NCBI GenBank assembly: GCA_964458605.1
Contig: CAYWLS010000009.1
Location: 60,834-124,833 of the forward strand
Direction: 5' to 3'
DNA length: 64,000 nt
From: JBBSNV01 sp964458605
GTDB taxonomy: Bacteria; Pseudomonadota; Alphaproteobacteria; Reyranellales; JAQSWP01
The position numbers and the translations under genes are program-made. The stretch's first letter is position 1, and every line of letters begins with the position of its first letter. Positions 30,402-40,797 of this stretch are shown in pieces. The notes beneath the pieces are model-generated. The model worked only from the letters and a program-made list of their open reading frames with translations. It ran no database searches and was not told where the DNA came from.

Positions 30402-32285
30402 ATGGCATTGGCCGACAGCCCGTCCGACCGCCGCCCCGGCTTCATCGACCTCGATCTGGCCGATCCGTCCGTCAACGTCGTGCGCCGCGCCGACGGCTCG
30501 CTGATCCTGTCCTCGCCCCAGCCGCTCGAGCCTTACCCGCGCAGCCTCGGCGACATGCTGGTCGGCCACGCGGAGCGCCATCCCGAACGCATCTTCCTGG
30601 CCGAGCGCAGCGGCCCGGCGGTCGCCGAGGGCGGCTGGCGGCACATCGCCTATGGCGAGACGCTCGCGAAGGTACGCGCCCTGGGCCAGGCGCTGCTCGA
30701 CCTGGGCTGCACCCAGGAGCGCGGCCTGGCGATTCTATCCGGCAACAGCATCGATCACGCGCTGCTGACCCTGGCCGCCATGCATGTCGGCGTGCCGGCG
30801 GCGCCGATCTCGACCGCCTATTCGCTGATGTCGCAGGACCACGCCAAGCTGGTGCATTGCATCGGCACGGTGACGCCGGCGGCAATCTTCGCCGATAACG
30901 GCCAGGTCTATGCCAAGGCCTTCGCCACCTTGCGCAAGGCCGGGCTGCTCGACGGCGTGGCCGTGGCGGTCGGCGCCGATCCGCCGGCCGATCTGGCCAC
31001 GACCTCGCTGGCCGCGATGTTGGCGACCAGGCCGACACCCCAGGTCGACCAGGCCTTCGCCGCCCTCACCCCAGACACGGTGTGCAAGATCCTGTTCACC
31101 TCCGGCTCGACCGGCCAGCCCAAGGGCGTGATCAACACCCAGCGCATGGTCTGTTCCAACCAGCAGGCCACGGCACAGATGCTGCGCTTCGTCGGCCGGC
31201 GCAAGCCGCCGGCGATCCTCGACTGGCTGCCGTGGAACCACACTTTCGGCGGCAACCACAACTTCAACATGATGCTGTTCCACGGCGGCACGCTCTATAT
31301 CGACGGCGGCAAGCCGGCGCCCGGGCTGATCGAGCGAACCCTCGCCAATATGCGCGACGTCTCGCCGACCATGTATCTCAACGTGCCGCGCGGCTTCGAC
31401 ATGATCGTGCCGGCGCTGGAGCAGGATGCGGCCCTGCGCGACAGTTTCTTCAAGGATCTCGACCTGATCTTCTACGCCGCCGCCGGCCTGCCGCAGAATC
31501 TGTGGCGGCGCATCGAAGACCTGTCGATCGCCGCCCGCGGCGAGCGGGTCATGATGATCTCGGCCTGGGGCTCGACCGAGACCGCGCCGGGCGCCACCAT
31601 CGTGCACTGGCCGATCGAGCAGGCCGGAGTGATCGGCCTGCCGCTGCCCGGCACCGAGATCCTGCTGACGCCCAGCGGCGACAAGCTGGAGCTGCGCGTG
31701 CGCGGCCCCAACGTCACGCCGGGCTACTGGCGCAATCCGGAGCAGACCCGGGCGGCGTTCGACCCCGACGGCTTCTACCGCATCGGCGACGCCGGCCGCC
31801 TGCTCGATCCGCACGAGCCCCAGCGCGGCATCGTATTCGACGGCCGTGTGGCGGAGGATTTCAAGCTCGGCTCCGGCACCTGGGTCAGCGTCGGCGCGCT
31901 GCGCGTCAAGGCGATCAACGCCGCGACGCCGCTGATGATGGATTGCGTGGTGGCCGGCCACGACCGCAACGAGATCGGCCTGCTGGTATTCGCCAACCCG
32001 GCCGGCTGCGCGGCGCTGGCCGGCACGCCGGCCCTGGCGGATATCGCCGGCCATCCCGCCGTGCGGGACGCCCTGGCCGGAGCGCTGCAGCGCTACAATC
32101 GCGAGCACCCGGGCAGTTCGACCCGCATCGCCCGCGCCCTGATCCTGGACAGCCTGCCGTCGATCGACGCCAACGAGATCACCGACAAGGGCTACATCAA
32201 CCAGCGTGCCGTGCTGGAGGCCCGCGCCGACCAGGTGGCGCGGCTGTTCGCCGAACGGCCCGATGCGCAGGTGATCGTGCTGTGA
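30402..32285 (+). CDS. fcs: feruloyl-CoA synthase
   Basis: A 627-residue ANL-family ligase that converts ferulate and other hydroxycinnamates to CoA thioesters. The phosphate loop LFTSGSTGQPKG is at 231-242, and LPWNHTFGGNHNFNMMLFHGG at about 272-292 is characteristic of this branch. The C-terminal SIDANEITDKGYINQRAVL replaces the usual PKTxxGK lysine region. The long N-terminal extension (GFIDLDLADPSVNVVRRADG) is also typical. It follows the Liv ATPase by 12 bases, so the importer likely carries its substrate (inference). The next enzyme, feruloyl-CoA hydratase-lyase, is not in the window. Confidence 0.88.
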   Translation: MALADSPSDRRPGFIDLDLADPSVNVVRRADGSLILSSPQPLEPYPRSLGDMLVGHAERHPERIFLAERSGPAVAEGGWRHIAYGETLAKVRALGQALLDLGCTQERGLAILSGNSIDHALLTLAAMHVGVPAAPISTAYSLMSQDHAKLVHCIGTVTPAAIFADNGQVYAKAFATLRKAGLLDGVAVAVGADPPADLATTSLAAMLATRPTPQVDQAFAALTPDTVCKILFTSGSTGQPKGVINTQRMVCSNQQATAQMLRFVGRRKPPAILDWLPWNHTFGGNHNFNMMLFHGGTLYIDGGKPAPGLIERTLANMRDVSPTMYLNVPRGFDMIVPALEQDAALRDSFFKDLDLIFYAAAGLPQNLWRRIEDLSIAARGERVMMISAWGSTETAPGATIVHWPIEQAGVIGLPLPGTEILLTPSGDKLELRVRGPNVTPGYWRNPEQTRAAFDPDGFYRIGDAGRLLDPHEPQRGIVFDGRVAEDFKLGSGTWVSVGALRVKAINAATPLMMDCVVAGHDRNEIGLLVFANPAGCAALAGTPALADIAGHPAVRDALAGALQRYNREHPGSSTRIARALILDSLPSIDANEITDKGYINQRAVLEARADQVARLFAERPDAQVIVL

Positions 32286-33784
32286 GCGACATTTCCGCCG
32301 GCCTCGACGCCGCCCTGCCGGCCGATTGCAGCGTGCAGGCGATCAAGCGCCGTTACTACCTGATGATGGCCAGCGTGTTCGTGGTCGATTTCGTCATGAC
32401 CACGATCTTCGCCATCCTGGCCGACGCCTACTTCGTCATTCTGCGCAACGCGCTGACCAGCTTCGTGTTCTTCGTGGTGCTGAACCTGGCGCTGGGCTGG
32501 CCGCTGTTCCGGCCGATCGCCCGCTATCTCGACAGCGGCCACGATTTCGGCGCCATCGAACGCAACCTCACCCAACTGCCGATCCGCTCGGCCAGTCGGG
32601 TGGCACTGCTGTCGCTGCCGCTGATGGCATTCCGCATGCTGAGCCCGTTCGTGCTGCCCTACGAGCAGTTCCCGGTACCGCTGCCCACCATCCCCGACGC
32701 CGTGGCGACGGTGGCGGTGCTGGTGGTGTTCTACTTCGTCTATGTCTATTTCCTGATCACCGACTACTTGGCCGGGCTGGGCGTGTTCATGTTCCGCCGC
32801 TGGGGCGTCAATCTGGGACTCTATTTCGGACGCTTCTCGCTCAAGCTGTGGGTGGCGCTGGGCGTGACCTCGATCCTGCCCATGGTGTTGGTGCTGATCG
32901 ACGCCTTCTCCTATAGCGGCGACCGGGTGCGCACCGAAATCCTGGTCGACGCGGTGAGTTCGCTGTTCGGCATCGGCATCGCGCTGGTGTTCGTCAGCCG
33001 CAGCCTGAACCGGCCGGTCGACATCCTGGAGACCGGCATGACCAAGGTGGCCGACGGCGACCTCACCTTCCGCCTGCCGGTGACGTCGAACGACGAACTG
33101 GGACGGCTGACCGGCGAATTCAACCGCATGACCGGCGGATTGCAGGAGCGCGAATTCATCCGCGAGACCTTCGGCAAGTACGTCTCCGAAAGCGTCGCCA
33201 GCCAGATCCTCAAGGATCGCGGCCGGCTGACTGGCGAAGTGCGCACCGCCACCTTGATGTTCGTCGATATCGGCGGCTTCACCGCCATGTCGGAAAAGCT
33301 GACGCCGCAGCAGGTGATCGCGCTGCTGAACGACTACACCCATCTGGTGATCGGCGCCGTCACCCGCCACGGCGGCGTGATCAACAATTTCATCGGCGAC
33401 GGCGTATTCGCCTCGTTCAACCTGCCGGCCGACAACGACGACCACGCCCGTTCGGCCGTGCTGGCCGCGGTCGACATCAGCAACGCCATCGCCGATCACG
33501 ATTTCCCCAACGGCGCGCGCATTGGCACCCGCATCGGCATCAACACCGGCATCGTGGTGGCCGGCACGGTCGGCAGCGGCGAGCGGCTGACCTACTCGAT
33601 CCTGGGCGATGCGGTCAACCTGGCCCATCGCGTCGAGGAACTGAACAAGGAACTCGGCTCCCGCATCCTGGTCACCGACAGCACCTACCGGCTGGCGGGC
33701 GACGGGCTGCAGGCCGTGTCGCTCGGTCCGGTCGCGATCCGCGGCAAGAGCGAGCCGGTCGTCGTCCATCGCATCGAACCCTAA
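32282..33784 (+). CDS. membrane class III adenylate/guanylate cyclase-like protein with HAMP domain
   Basis: A 500-residue signalling protein. Residues about 29-240 contain roughly six hydrophobic helices with no periplasmic sensor domain of note, about 238-290 is a HAMP linker (ADGDLTFRLPVTSNDELGRL), and about 320-490 is a class III cyclase. Metal ligands Asp329 (MFVDIGGF) and Asp373 (FIGDGV) and transition-state residues Asn446 and Arg450 (VNLAHR) are present. The usual base-reading Lys is Asn369 (INNFIGD), and the Thr/Asp before the second loop is Ser439 (YSILGD), so nucleotide choice or activity may be altered. The GTG start overlaps the fcs stop (GTGA), so it is coupled to it. Confidence 0.85.
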   Translation: MSDISAGLDAALPADCSVQAIKRRYYLMMASVFVVDFVMTTIFAILADAYFVILRNALTSFVFFVVLNLALGWPLFRPIARYLDSGHDFGAIERNLTQLPIRSASRVALLSLPLMAFRMLSPFVLPYEQFPVPLPTIPDAVATVAVLVVFYFVYVYFLITDYLAGLGVFMFRRWGVNLGLYFGRFSLKLWVALGVTSILPMVLVLIDAFSYSGDRVRTEILVDAVSSLFGIGIALVFVSRSLNRPVDILETGMTKVADGDLTFRLPVTSNDELGRLTGEFNRMTGGLQEREFIRETFGKYVSESVASQILKDRGRLTGEVRTATLMFVDIGGFTAMSEKLTPQQVIALLNDYTHLVIGAVTRHGGVINNFIGDGVFASFNLPADNDDHARSAVLAAVDISNAIADHDFPNGARIGTRIGINTGIVVAGTVGSGERLTYSILGDAVNLAHRVEELNKELGSRILVTDSTYRLAGDGLQAVSLGPVAIRGKSEPVVVHRIEP

Positions 33785-33799
33785 CAGGAGAAAACGTCC

Positions 33800-34024
33800 A
33801 TGCGTTCGATTTTGGTCGCCTTGGTTGTAGTGGCGTTCGGCACCGGCCTGGCCCAGGCCGCCGACGTGCAGGGCACGGGCATCGGGGCCGACCAGAAATC
33901 GGCCTGCAAGGCCGCCCAGAGCGAAGCGCGCGGCACTTCGCGCAAGGGCATCGACTTCGCCGAATGCCAATGCACCCAGGCCGCCGGCAAGTATACCTGC
34001 ACGGTCAAGGGCACGACGCGATAA
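33800..34024 (+). CDS. small secreted cysteine-containing protein
   Basis: A 74-residue protein with a Sec signal peptide (cleavage likely after AQA at residue 20), leaving a mature domain of about 54 residues. The mature part has four cysteines (36, 56, 58 and 67), probably two disulfides. CAGGAGAAAACGTCC precedes the ATG, and it starts 15 bases after the cyclase stop. The family is unknown to me; the compact cysteine pattern suggests a periplasmic structural or binding role. Confidence 0.65.
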   Translation: MRSILVALVVVAFGTGLAQAADVQGTGIGADQKSACKAAQSEARGTSRKGIDFAECQCTQAAGKYTCTVKGTTR

Positions 34025-34131
34025 GAGGCGTCATCGTCCGACAGGCGGGCGCCTCTCCGCTGGATGGGCGTCCGTTTGGTTTGCGGCTCACGCCGCCAGC
34101 GCCAGCCGTCGCCGGACGGCCCCAGCCGCCG

Positions 34132-35748
34132 TCAAACGGCCATCGCCATGCCGTCGGTGGCCGGATCGGCGCCACCGTCCATCCTGCCGTCCCGGATGCG
34201 GATGCCGTGCACCCAGGCGAAATCGAACGAGCGCGGGCTGCGCATCACCTGGTAGCCCATGGCCTCCAGCGCCGCCTGGGTGCGGCGGGGAATGCGGTTG
34301 GTAACGTCGATGGCGTTGCTGGTGGCCGAGACGCGCGGCGCCGCCACTGCCTGCTGCATGTCCATGCCGAAATCGATGGCATTGAGGATGCCCTGCAGCA
34401 CGCCCATGGCGATCTGCGTGCCGCCCGGCGCGCCGATCACCAGGAACGGCCGGTCGTCCTTGAACACGATGGTCGGGCACATCGAGGAGAAGCGGCTCTT
34501 GCCGGGCGCGATCGAGCCGGTGCGGCCGGGCCGCGGGTCGAACACGCCCATGCAGTTGTTGTACTGGAAGCCCAAGCCGTCGGTGACCACGCCGGACGAA
34601 CTGCCCAGCGAATGGGTCATCGACACGCAATTGCCGTCCTTGTCGATCACCGAGATATGGGTGGTGTGCTTCGATTCGGCCGTGCCGGCCATGCGCGGCA
34701 CCTCGACCTTCTCGCCGCGCCGGATCGCTTCGGCGCATCGCGCGGCATAGGCCTTGCCGGTCAGGCGCTTGATCGGCACGTCGACGAATTTGGGATCGCC
34801 GACATGGGCGTCCTTGTCGGCGGTGGCGCGCTTCATCGCCTCGGCCAGCACGCGGATGTATTCGGGCGAGTTGTGGCCCAGCGCCGCCAGATCGAAAGTC
34901 TCCAGGATGTTGAGCATCTCGATCAGCATGATGCCGCCGCCCGGCGGCTGGTTGGTGGCGATGCGATAGCCGCGATAGCTGCCCCATAGCGGCTCGGCCG
35001 GCGTGGTGCGGGCCTTGGCCAGATCGTCGTAGCTGAGCAGCCCGCCGTGCTTTTTCATGTCGGCATCGATGGTCCGCGCCATGTCGCCGGTGAAGAAGAT
35101 GTCCGGCCCCTCGGCGCCGATGCGCTCCAGGGTGCGCGCCAGGTCGGGATTGACGATGACGTCGCCGATATCCTTGGGCATGCCGTCGGGCTTCAGATAG
35201 AGCGCGCGGCTGGCCGGGGTCTGTTTCAGCCGGTTCAAGGTGGTGACCCGGCCGTAACGGTCGGGCTGCATCCAGAAGCCATAGACCGCCGGCCGCACCG
35301 CATAGCCGTTGCGCGCATAGGCCACGGCCGGCGCCACGATCTGCGCCAGCGGGCGCGTGCCGTATTGCGCCACGGCTTCGGCATAGGCCTTGAGCGACAG
35401 CGGCACGGTGATCGACTGGTAGCCGGCGTCGTTGACCTGGCCCTCGAGGATGAAGCCGAAGCCGTCGCGGGTTTCGCCCAGGATCAGCTTCTCCCACATG
35501 TCGGGCGTGGACTTGCCGGGACAGGTGCCGTGGAAGTCGATGAAGCGGTGAATGCCCTTGCCCGGCATGTAGATCTGCAAGCTGCCGAAGCCGGCGATGC
35601 CGCACATCAGCGGATCGACCACGCCTTGCACGAAGGCGCAAACCATCGCCGCATCGATCGCATTGCCGCCGGCGCGCAGGCACTCGACGCCGGCTTCCAC
35701 CGCCTCGGGCTGCGGTGCGCATACCATTCCCTGGCCCATTCCCGTCAT
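34132..35748 (-). CDS. gamma-glutamyltransferase-family Ntn hydrolase, atypical
   Basis: A 538-residue GGT-fold protein. The autoprocessing and catalytic threonine is Thr362 in ESKHTTHISV, and the SSM segment of the second subunit (GKSRFSSMCPTIV) is kept. However, the Arg that binds the gamma-glutamyl carboxylate (DFRE in E. coli) is His73 (DFHGTCPGK), and the NNQMDDF acidic residues are NNCMGVF. There is no signal peptide, whereas classical bacterial GGT is periplasmic. It is therefore probably an amidohydrolase of the family with another substrate. The start at 35748 is chosen because GAGGAGGGG lies just upstream. Minus strand, downstream of an Rrf2 gene. Confidence 0.85.
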   Translation of the reverse strand: MTGMGQGMVCAPQPEAVEAGVECLRAGGNAIDAAMVCAFVQGVVDPLMCGIAGFGSLQIYMPGKGIHRFIDFHGTCPGKSTPDMWEKLILGETRDGFGFILEGQVNDAGYQSITVPLSLKAYAEAVAQYGTRPLAQIVAPAVAYARNGYAVRPAVYGFWMQPDRYGRVTTLNRLKQTPASRALYLKPDGMPKDIGDVIVNPDLARTLERIGAEGPDIFFTGDMARTIDADMKKHGGLLSYDDLAKARTTPAEPLWGSYRGYRIATNQPPGGGIMLIEMLNILETFDLAALGHNSPEYIRVLAEAMKRATADKDAHVGDPKFVDVPIKRLTGKAYAARCAEAIRRGEKVEVPRMAGTAESKHTTHISVIDKDGNCVSMTHSLGSSSGVVTDGLGFQYNNCMGVFDPRPGRTGSIAPGKSRFSSMCPTIVFKDDRPFLVIGAPGGTQIAMGVLQGILNAIDFGMDMQQAVAAPRVSATSNAIDVTNRIPRRTQAALEAMGYQVMRSPRSFDFAWVHGIRIRDGRMDGGADPATDGMAMAV

Positions 35749-35810
35749 CGCCCCTCCTCGCTTCATGGTTGAGCGATTGTCGACGGCGCGACGAAATACG
35801 GCAATCGGTT

Positions 35811-36224
35811 TTAAGCGGCTTGCGCCTTGGCGCGGGGCTGCATCTTCAGCATGGTGGCGATGCTGATCGAGCGCAAAGTGGCTTCCTCGATCTCGGCGAT
35901 CTCGTCCAGCACCACGCGCAGCGCAGCGCCGGCCGGAGTGCCCTCGCCCGGCTCGGCCGGACCGCGGCCGGCCGGCTCGAACAGCGACACCACGTCCCAC
36001 AGGGTGGTGCGCTTGGGGTTGGCGCAGAAGCGATAGCCGCCGCCCACGCCGCGCTCGGCCTCGACCAGCCCGGCGCGGCCCAGCTCGCGCATCACCTTGG
36101 CCAGGTGGTTGGTCGAGATGCCGTAGCGCTGGGCGATATCGCCGGCGGAAAGCTGCCGGCCGGGATCGCGCGCCAGCTCGAGCACGGCATAAAGACCAAA
36201 GCGCGTCGCCTTCTGCAGCCTCAC
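35811..36224 (-). CDS. Rrf2-family transcriptional regulator
   Basis: A 137-residue Rrf2 protein. The winged helix-turn-helix is at residues about 5-70 (KATRFGLYAVLELARDPGRQ, DIAQRYGISTNHLAKVMREL, GLVEAERGVGGGYRF). No cysteine cluster of the IscR/NsrR type follows, so it does not appear to carry an Fe-S cluster. It probably regulates the adjacent GGT-family gene or GNAT gene, or itself; no operator could be assigned. Confidence 0.88.
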   Translation of the reverse strand: MRLQKATRFGLYAVLELARDPGRQLSAGDIAQRYGISTNHLAKVMRELGRAGLVEAERGVGGGYRFCANPKRTTLWDVVSLFEPAGRGPAEPGEGTPAGAALRVVLDEIAEIEEATLRSISIATMLKMQPRAKAQAA

Positions 36225-36246
36225 GATGCTCGCCTCCGCTCGCGGC

Positions 36247-36750
36247 TCATGACAGCGCCATCTCCAGCTCGAGCGACGGGCCGGCCATCAGGCCCTGGCT
36301 GCGGAAGAAGGACAGGATCAGGTGATCGCGCCGGTCGACCATGGTGCGCACCGAGCGCACTCCGGCGGCGCGGAAGCGCGCGCAAACGGCATCGAACAGC
36401 GCCGTGCCGATGCCGCCCTGGCGGGTGTCGGGATCGACATTGATGGCGAACACCCAGCCGGCCGGCTCCGAGCCGAACTCCCAGGCGCGGATCTCGCCGA
36501 TGACGAAGCCCAGCAGCGTGCCCGCCTCATCCTCGGCCAGCAGGAAATAGCGGTCGCCCGGCCCATCGCCATAGCGGCGCAGCATATCGCGCCAATAGGC
36601 CGGCTTGGGCTGGCCGGTGATCCGGCCCTCCAAAGCGCTGATATTGTTGAGATCGTAGGCTTCCGCGGCGCGGATGCGCCAGCCCGCTGTCGCCGCCGCT
36701 GATGCGGCGCCGGGCTTATCCACAGGCTTCAGGGCGGCGGTCTTGGTCAT
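36247..36750 (-). CDS. GNAT-family N-acetyltransferase
   Basis: A 167-residue acetyl-CoA-dependent acyltransferase. The acetyl-CoA pyrophosphate loop VDPDTRQGGIGTALFDAV (motif A) and the preceding strand AGWVFAINV are clear, and the C-terminal FFRSQGL is motif B. The ATG at 36750 is chosen because upstream codons are not family-like, though the ribosome site is weak. It sits just upstream of the Rrf2 gene on the same strand and is divergent from boxC. Substrate unknown. Confidence 0.82.
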   Translation of the reverse strand: MTKTAALKPVDKPGAASAAATAGWRIRAAEAYDLNNISALEGRITGQPKPAYWRDMLRRYGDGPGDRYFLLAEDEAGTLLGFVIGEIRAWEFGSEPAGWVFAINVDPDTRQGGIGTALFDAVCARFRAAGVRSVRTMVDRRDHLILSFFRSQGLMAGPSLELEMALS

Positions 36751-36783
36751 CGTTGACACGGTGCGCCCGGGCTCGTAATTTGT

Positions 36784-36795
36784 AAATAAGTATTT
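36784..36795. promoter_or_regulatory. AT-rich inverted repeat in the GNAT/boxC divergent region
   Basis: AAATA (36784-36788) and TATTT (36791-36795) around AG lie in an AT-rich island (36776-36822) within an 82-bp divergent gap. It is a plausible regulator site or promoter core for boxCB or the acetyltransferase. No known regulator consensus was recognised. Confidence 0.3.
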
Positions 36796-36832
36796 GCGTA
36801 CTGATTTTCGAATTTGACCAATCGAGGCGGAA

Positions 36833-38517
36833 ATGGCTGCCCCCCAACTGGCCGACACTCCCCCGTCGCGCATCGATTTCCAGACCGCGCCCGCGCGCTA
36901 CCGGCACTGGTCGATCAAGATCGACGGCAACATCGCCACCCTGGTCATGGACATCGCCGAGGACGCCACCTTGCGCCCCGGCTACAAGCTGAAGCTGAAC
37001 TCCTACGATCTGGGCGTCGATATCGAGCTGTACGACGCCGTGCAGCGGCTGCGCTTCGAGCATCCCGAGGTCGGCGCGGTGATCGTGGCTTCGGGCAAGG
37101 ACCGCGTGTTCTGCTCCGGCGCCAATATCAACATGCTGGGCCTGTCGAGCCACGACCATAAGGTCAATTTCTGCAAATTCACCAACGAGACGAGGAACGG
37201 CATCGAGGACGCCACGCAGTTCTCGCACCAGGCCTATATCTGCGCCGTCAACGGCACCGCGGCGGGCGGCGGCTACGAGTTGGCGCTGGCCTGCGACAGG
37301 ATCATCCTGGCCGATGACGGCGCCAGCGCCGTGTCGCTGCCCGAGCTGCCGCTGCTGGCCGTGCTGCCCGGCACCGGCGGCCTGACGCGCCTGGTCGACA
37401 AGCGCAAGGTGCGCCACGACCACGCCGATTATTTCTGCACCATCTCAGAAGGCATGCGCGGCAAGCGCGCCGTCGATTGGCGGCTGGTCGACGAGATCGT
37501 GCCGCGCTCCAGGCTCGACGAAGTTGCCGCAAAGCGCGCCGCGGAAATCGCGGAGGCCTCCGATCGGCCGAAGAACGCCAAGGGCATCAAGCTCACCCCG
37601 CTCAAGCGCCAGATCGGCGCCGACCGCATCGTCTATCGCCATGTGACGGTCGAGATCGATCGCGCCAACCGCGCCGCCACCATCGTCGTGCAGGCGCCCG
37701 ACCAGGCGCCGCCGCAAGACGTGGCTGCCATCCACGCCGCCGGCGACCAGTTCTGGCCGCTGGCCGTGGCGCGCGAGCTGGACGACGCCATCCTCGAGCT
37801 GCGCGCCAACGAAGGCGATATCGGCACCTGGGTGTTCCGCACCCGGGGCGATGCCGACAACGTGCTGGCGGCCGACCGCGCTTTGCTCGACAACAAGACC
37901 GATTGGCTGGTGCGGGAGATCACGCTCTATCTGAAGCGCACGCTGAAGCGCATCGACGTCTCCTCGCGCAGCCTGCTGGCGCTGATCGACCAGGAAAGCT
38001 GCTTCGTCGGCACCCTGCTGGAGCTGGCGCTGGCGGCCGATCGCAGCTTCATGCTGGACGGCACGATGGAAGGCTCCAACCTGCCGCCGGCCGCGATCCA
38101 GCTCAGCGCCATGAATTTCGGTCCGCTGCCCATGGGCAACGGCCTCAGCCGGCTGCAGCGCCGCCTCTATGCGACGCCGGAGAAGATCGACGAGGCGCGC
38201 GCCGCCATCGGCCAGCGCCTCGAGGCACCGGACGCCGAGGCGATGGGCCTGGCGACCTTCATCCCCGACGATATCGACTGGGAAGACGAGGTGCGGCTGG
38301 CGATCGAGGAACGCGCCTCCTATTCGCCCGACGGCTTGACCGGCATGGAGGCCAATCTGCGCTTCGCCGGGCCGGAGACCATGGAGACAAAAATCTTCGC
38401 CCGGCTGTCGGCGTGGCAGAACTGGATCTTCCAGCGCCCCAACGCCGCCGGCCCCGAGGGCGCGCTCAAGCTCTACGGCACCGGCCAGAAGGCCCGATAC
38501 GATCGACGGAGGGTGTG

Positions 38518-38518
<1 letters not shown>
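36833..38518 (+). CDS. boxC: 2,3-epoxybenzoyl-CoA dihydrolase (benzoyl-CoA-dihydrodiol lyase) BoxC
   Basis: A 561-residue double-crotonase protein of the aerobic benzoyl-CoA (box) pathway. It opens the ring of 2,3-epoxybenzoyl-CoA hydrolytically, releasing formate and giving 3,4-dehydroadipyl-CoA semialdehyde. Family hallmarks: ARYRHWSIKIDGNIATLVMD near the N-terminus, LRPGYKLKLNSYDLGVDIEL, FCSGANINMLGLSSH and NGTAAGGGYELALACDRIIL with the oxyanion hole and Glu, and the SSRSLLALIDQESCFVGTLL second half. GAGGCGG precedes the ATG. It overlaps boxB by one base. Confidence 0.95.
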
Positions 38519-39936
<1,418 letters not shown>

Positions 39937-39954
39937 CGATCAGTCGTCGGCCCA

Positions 39955-40797
39955 TCAGTCGTCAGTGAGTTCGACCAGCACCGGCTGGTGATCGGAAACC
40001 TGCGTCGCGGTGTCGTAGAACACCCGGCGCAGGCGCGGCCGCAGGTCGGGCGTGACGAAGGCGAAGTCGCAGCAATGCGGCTCGCCGTAGCGGCGTTCGT
40101 AGAGGCAGAACGACATGGGATGGGCCACGCCGGGATTGAGCGCAGTCCAGGCATCGACCAGCCCCGGCGCGCCGTCCTCGGCCGGCGACTGCAACCGCCC
40201 ATAGAGGGGATCGGCCACCGTCATGTTGGTGTCGGCGACGAAGATGGCCGAAGCCGTCTCGGCGCTCGGCGCGAACGGTCCCCAGCCCTCGACCGGCGCC
40301 TGCCGGCTGCGCAGCCAGCCTTCCCGCACCGCCCGGCGCACCGTCTCGACCTGCGCCGCGCGCTGGGTGCTGGAATAATATTCGAAATGCGAGGTCAGCA
40401 CCCGCAGCGGCCCCCACGGCGCGCTCACCACCGCCTCCAGCACCAGCCGCGGCATGGCGCGCGTGCCGTCGGTTACCCAGGGCGCGGCGTGGCGCAGCAC
40501 GCGGCCGACCGGATAGCGCGACAGGATCATGTTGCCGAAACGCTTGCGAGCGCCTTGCGCGTCCGGCACATCGACGCCCGGACCTTCGATCGCCGTATAG
40601 CCCGGCAACAACCGGGCAAGCTCGGCGAACTGGTTGCCAGGCACGCCGCCTTCGGCTTCGGGGAAATTGTCGGCCACTTCCTGCAGGCACAGCACGTCGA
40701 AATCGGCCATCGCCCGGGCCTGCGCCACGACGCGCGCCAGGTCGAGGCGCTTGTCGACGCCCAGCCCCCACTGGATGTTCCAGGTGATCAGCTTCAC
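39955..40797 (-). CDS. endonuclease/exonuclease/phosphatase-family hydrolase in a Ugp-type operon
   Basis: A 280-residue EEP-fold metal-dependent phosphoesterase. All family elements are visible: LITWNIQWG (Asn7), VLCLQEV (catalytic Glu), VADTNMTVADPL (Asp-Asn), and the C-terminal SDHQPVLVEL (Asp-His). There is no signal peptide, so it appears cytosolic. Its GTG start overlaps the stop of the upstream permease (GTGA), coupling it to the Ugp-like importer. In this position other bacteria carry ugpQ, a glycerophosphodiesterase; this enzyme may replace it by releasing phosphate or alcohol from the imported phosphodiester (inference). DNA repair nuclease is the alternative. Confidence 0.82.
   Translation of the reverse strand: MKLITWNIQWGLGVDKRLDLARVVAQARAMADFDVLCLQEVADNFPEAEGGVPGNQFAELARLLPGYTAIEGPGVDVPDAQGARKRFGNMILSRYPVGRVLRHAAPWVTDGTRAMPRLVLEAVVSAPWGPLRVLTSHFEYYSSTQRAAQVETVRRAVREGWLRSRQAPVEGWGPFAPSAETASAIFVADTNMTVADPLYGRLQSPAEDGAPGLVDAWTALNPGVAHPMSFCLYERRYGEPHCCDFAFVTPDLRPRLRRVFYDTATQVSDHQPVLVELTDD

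Noticed and set aside
34024..34056. AGAGGCG / CGCCTCT inverted repeat between convergent genes considered as a terminator
   Set aside because: Only 7 bp with a 19-base loop and no T-run on either strand.
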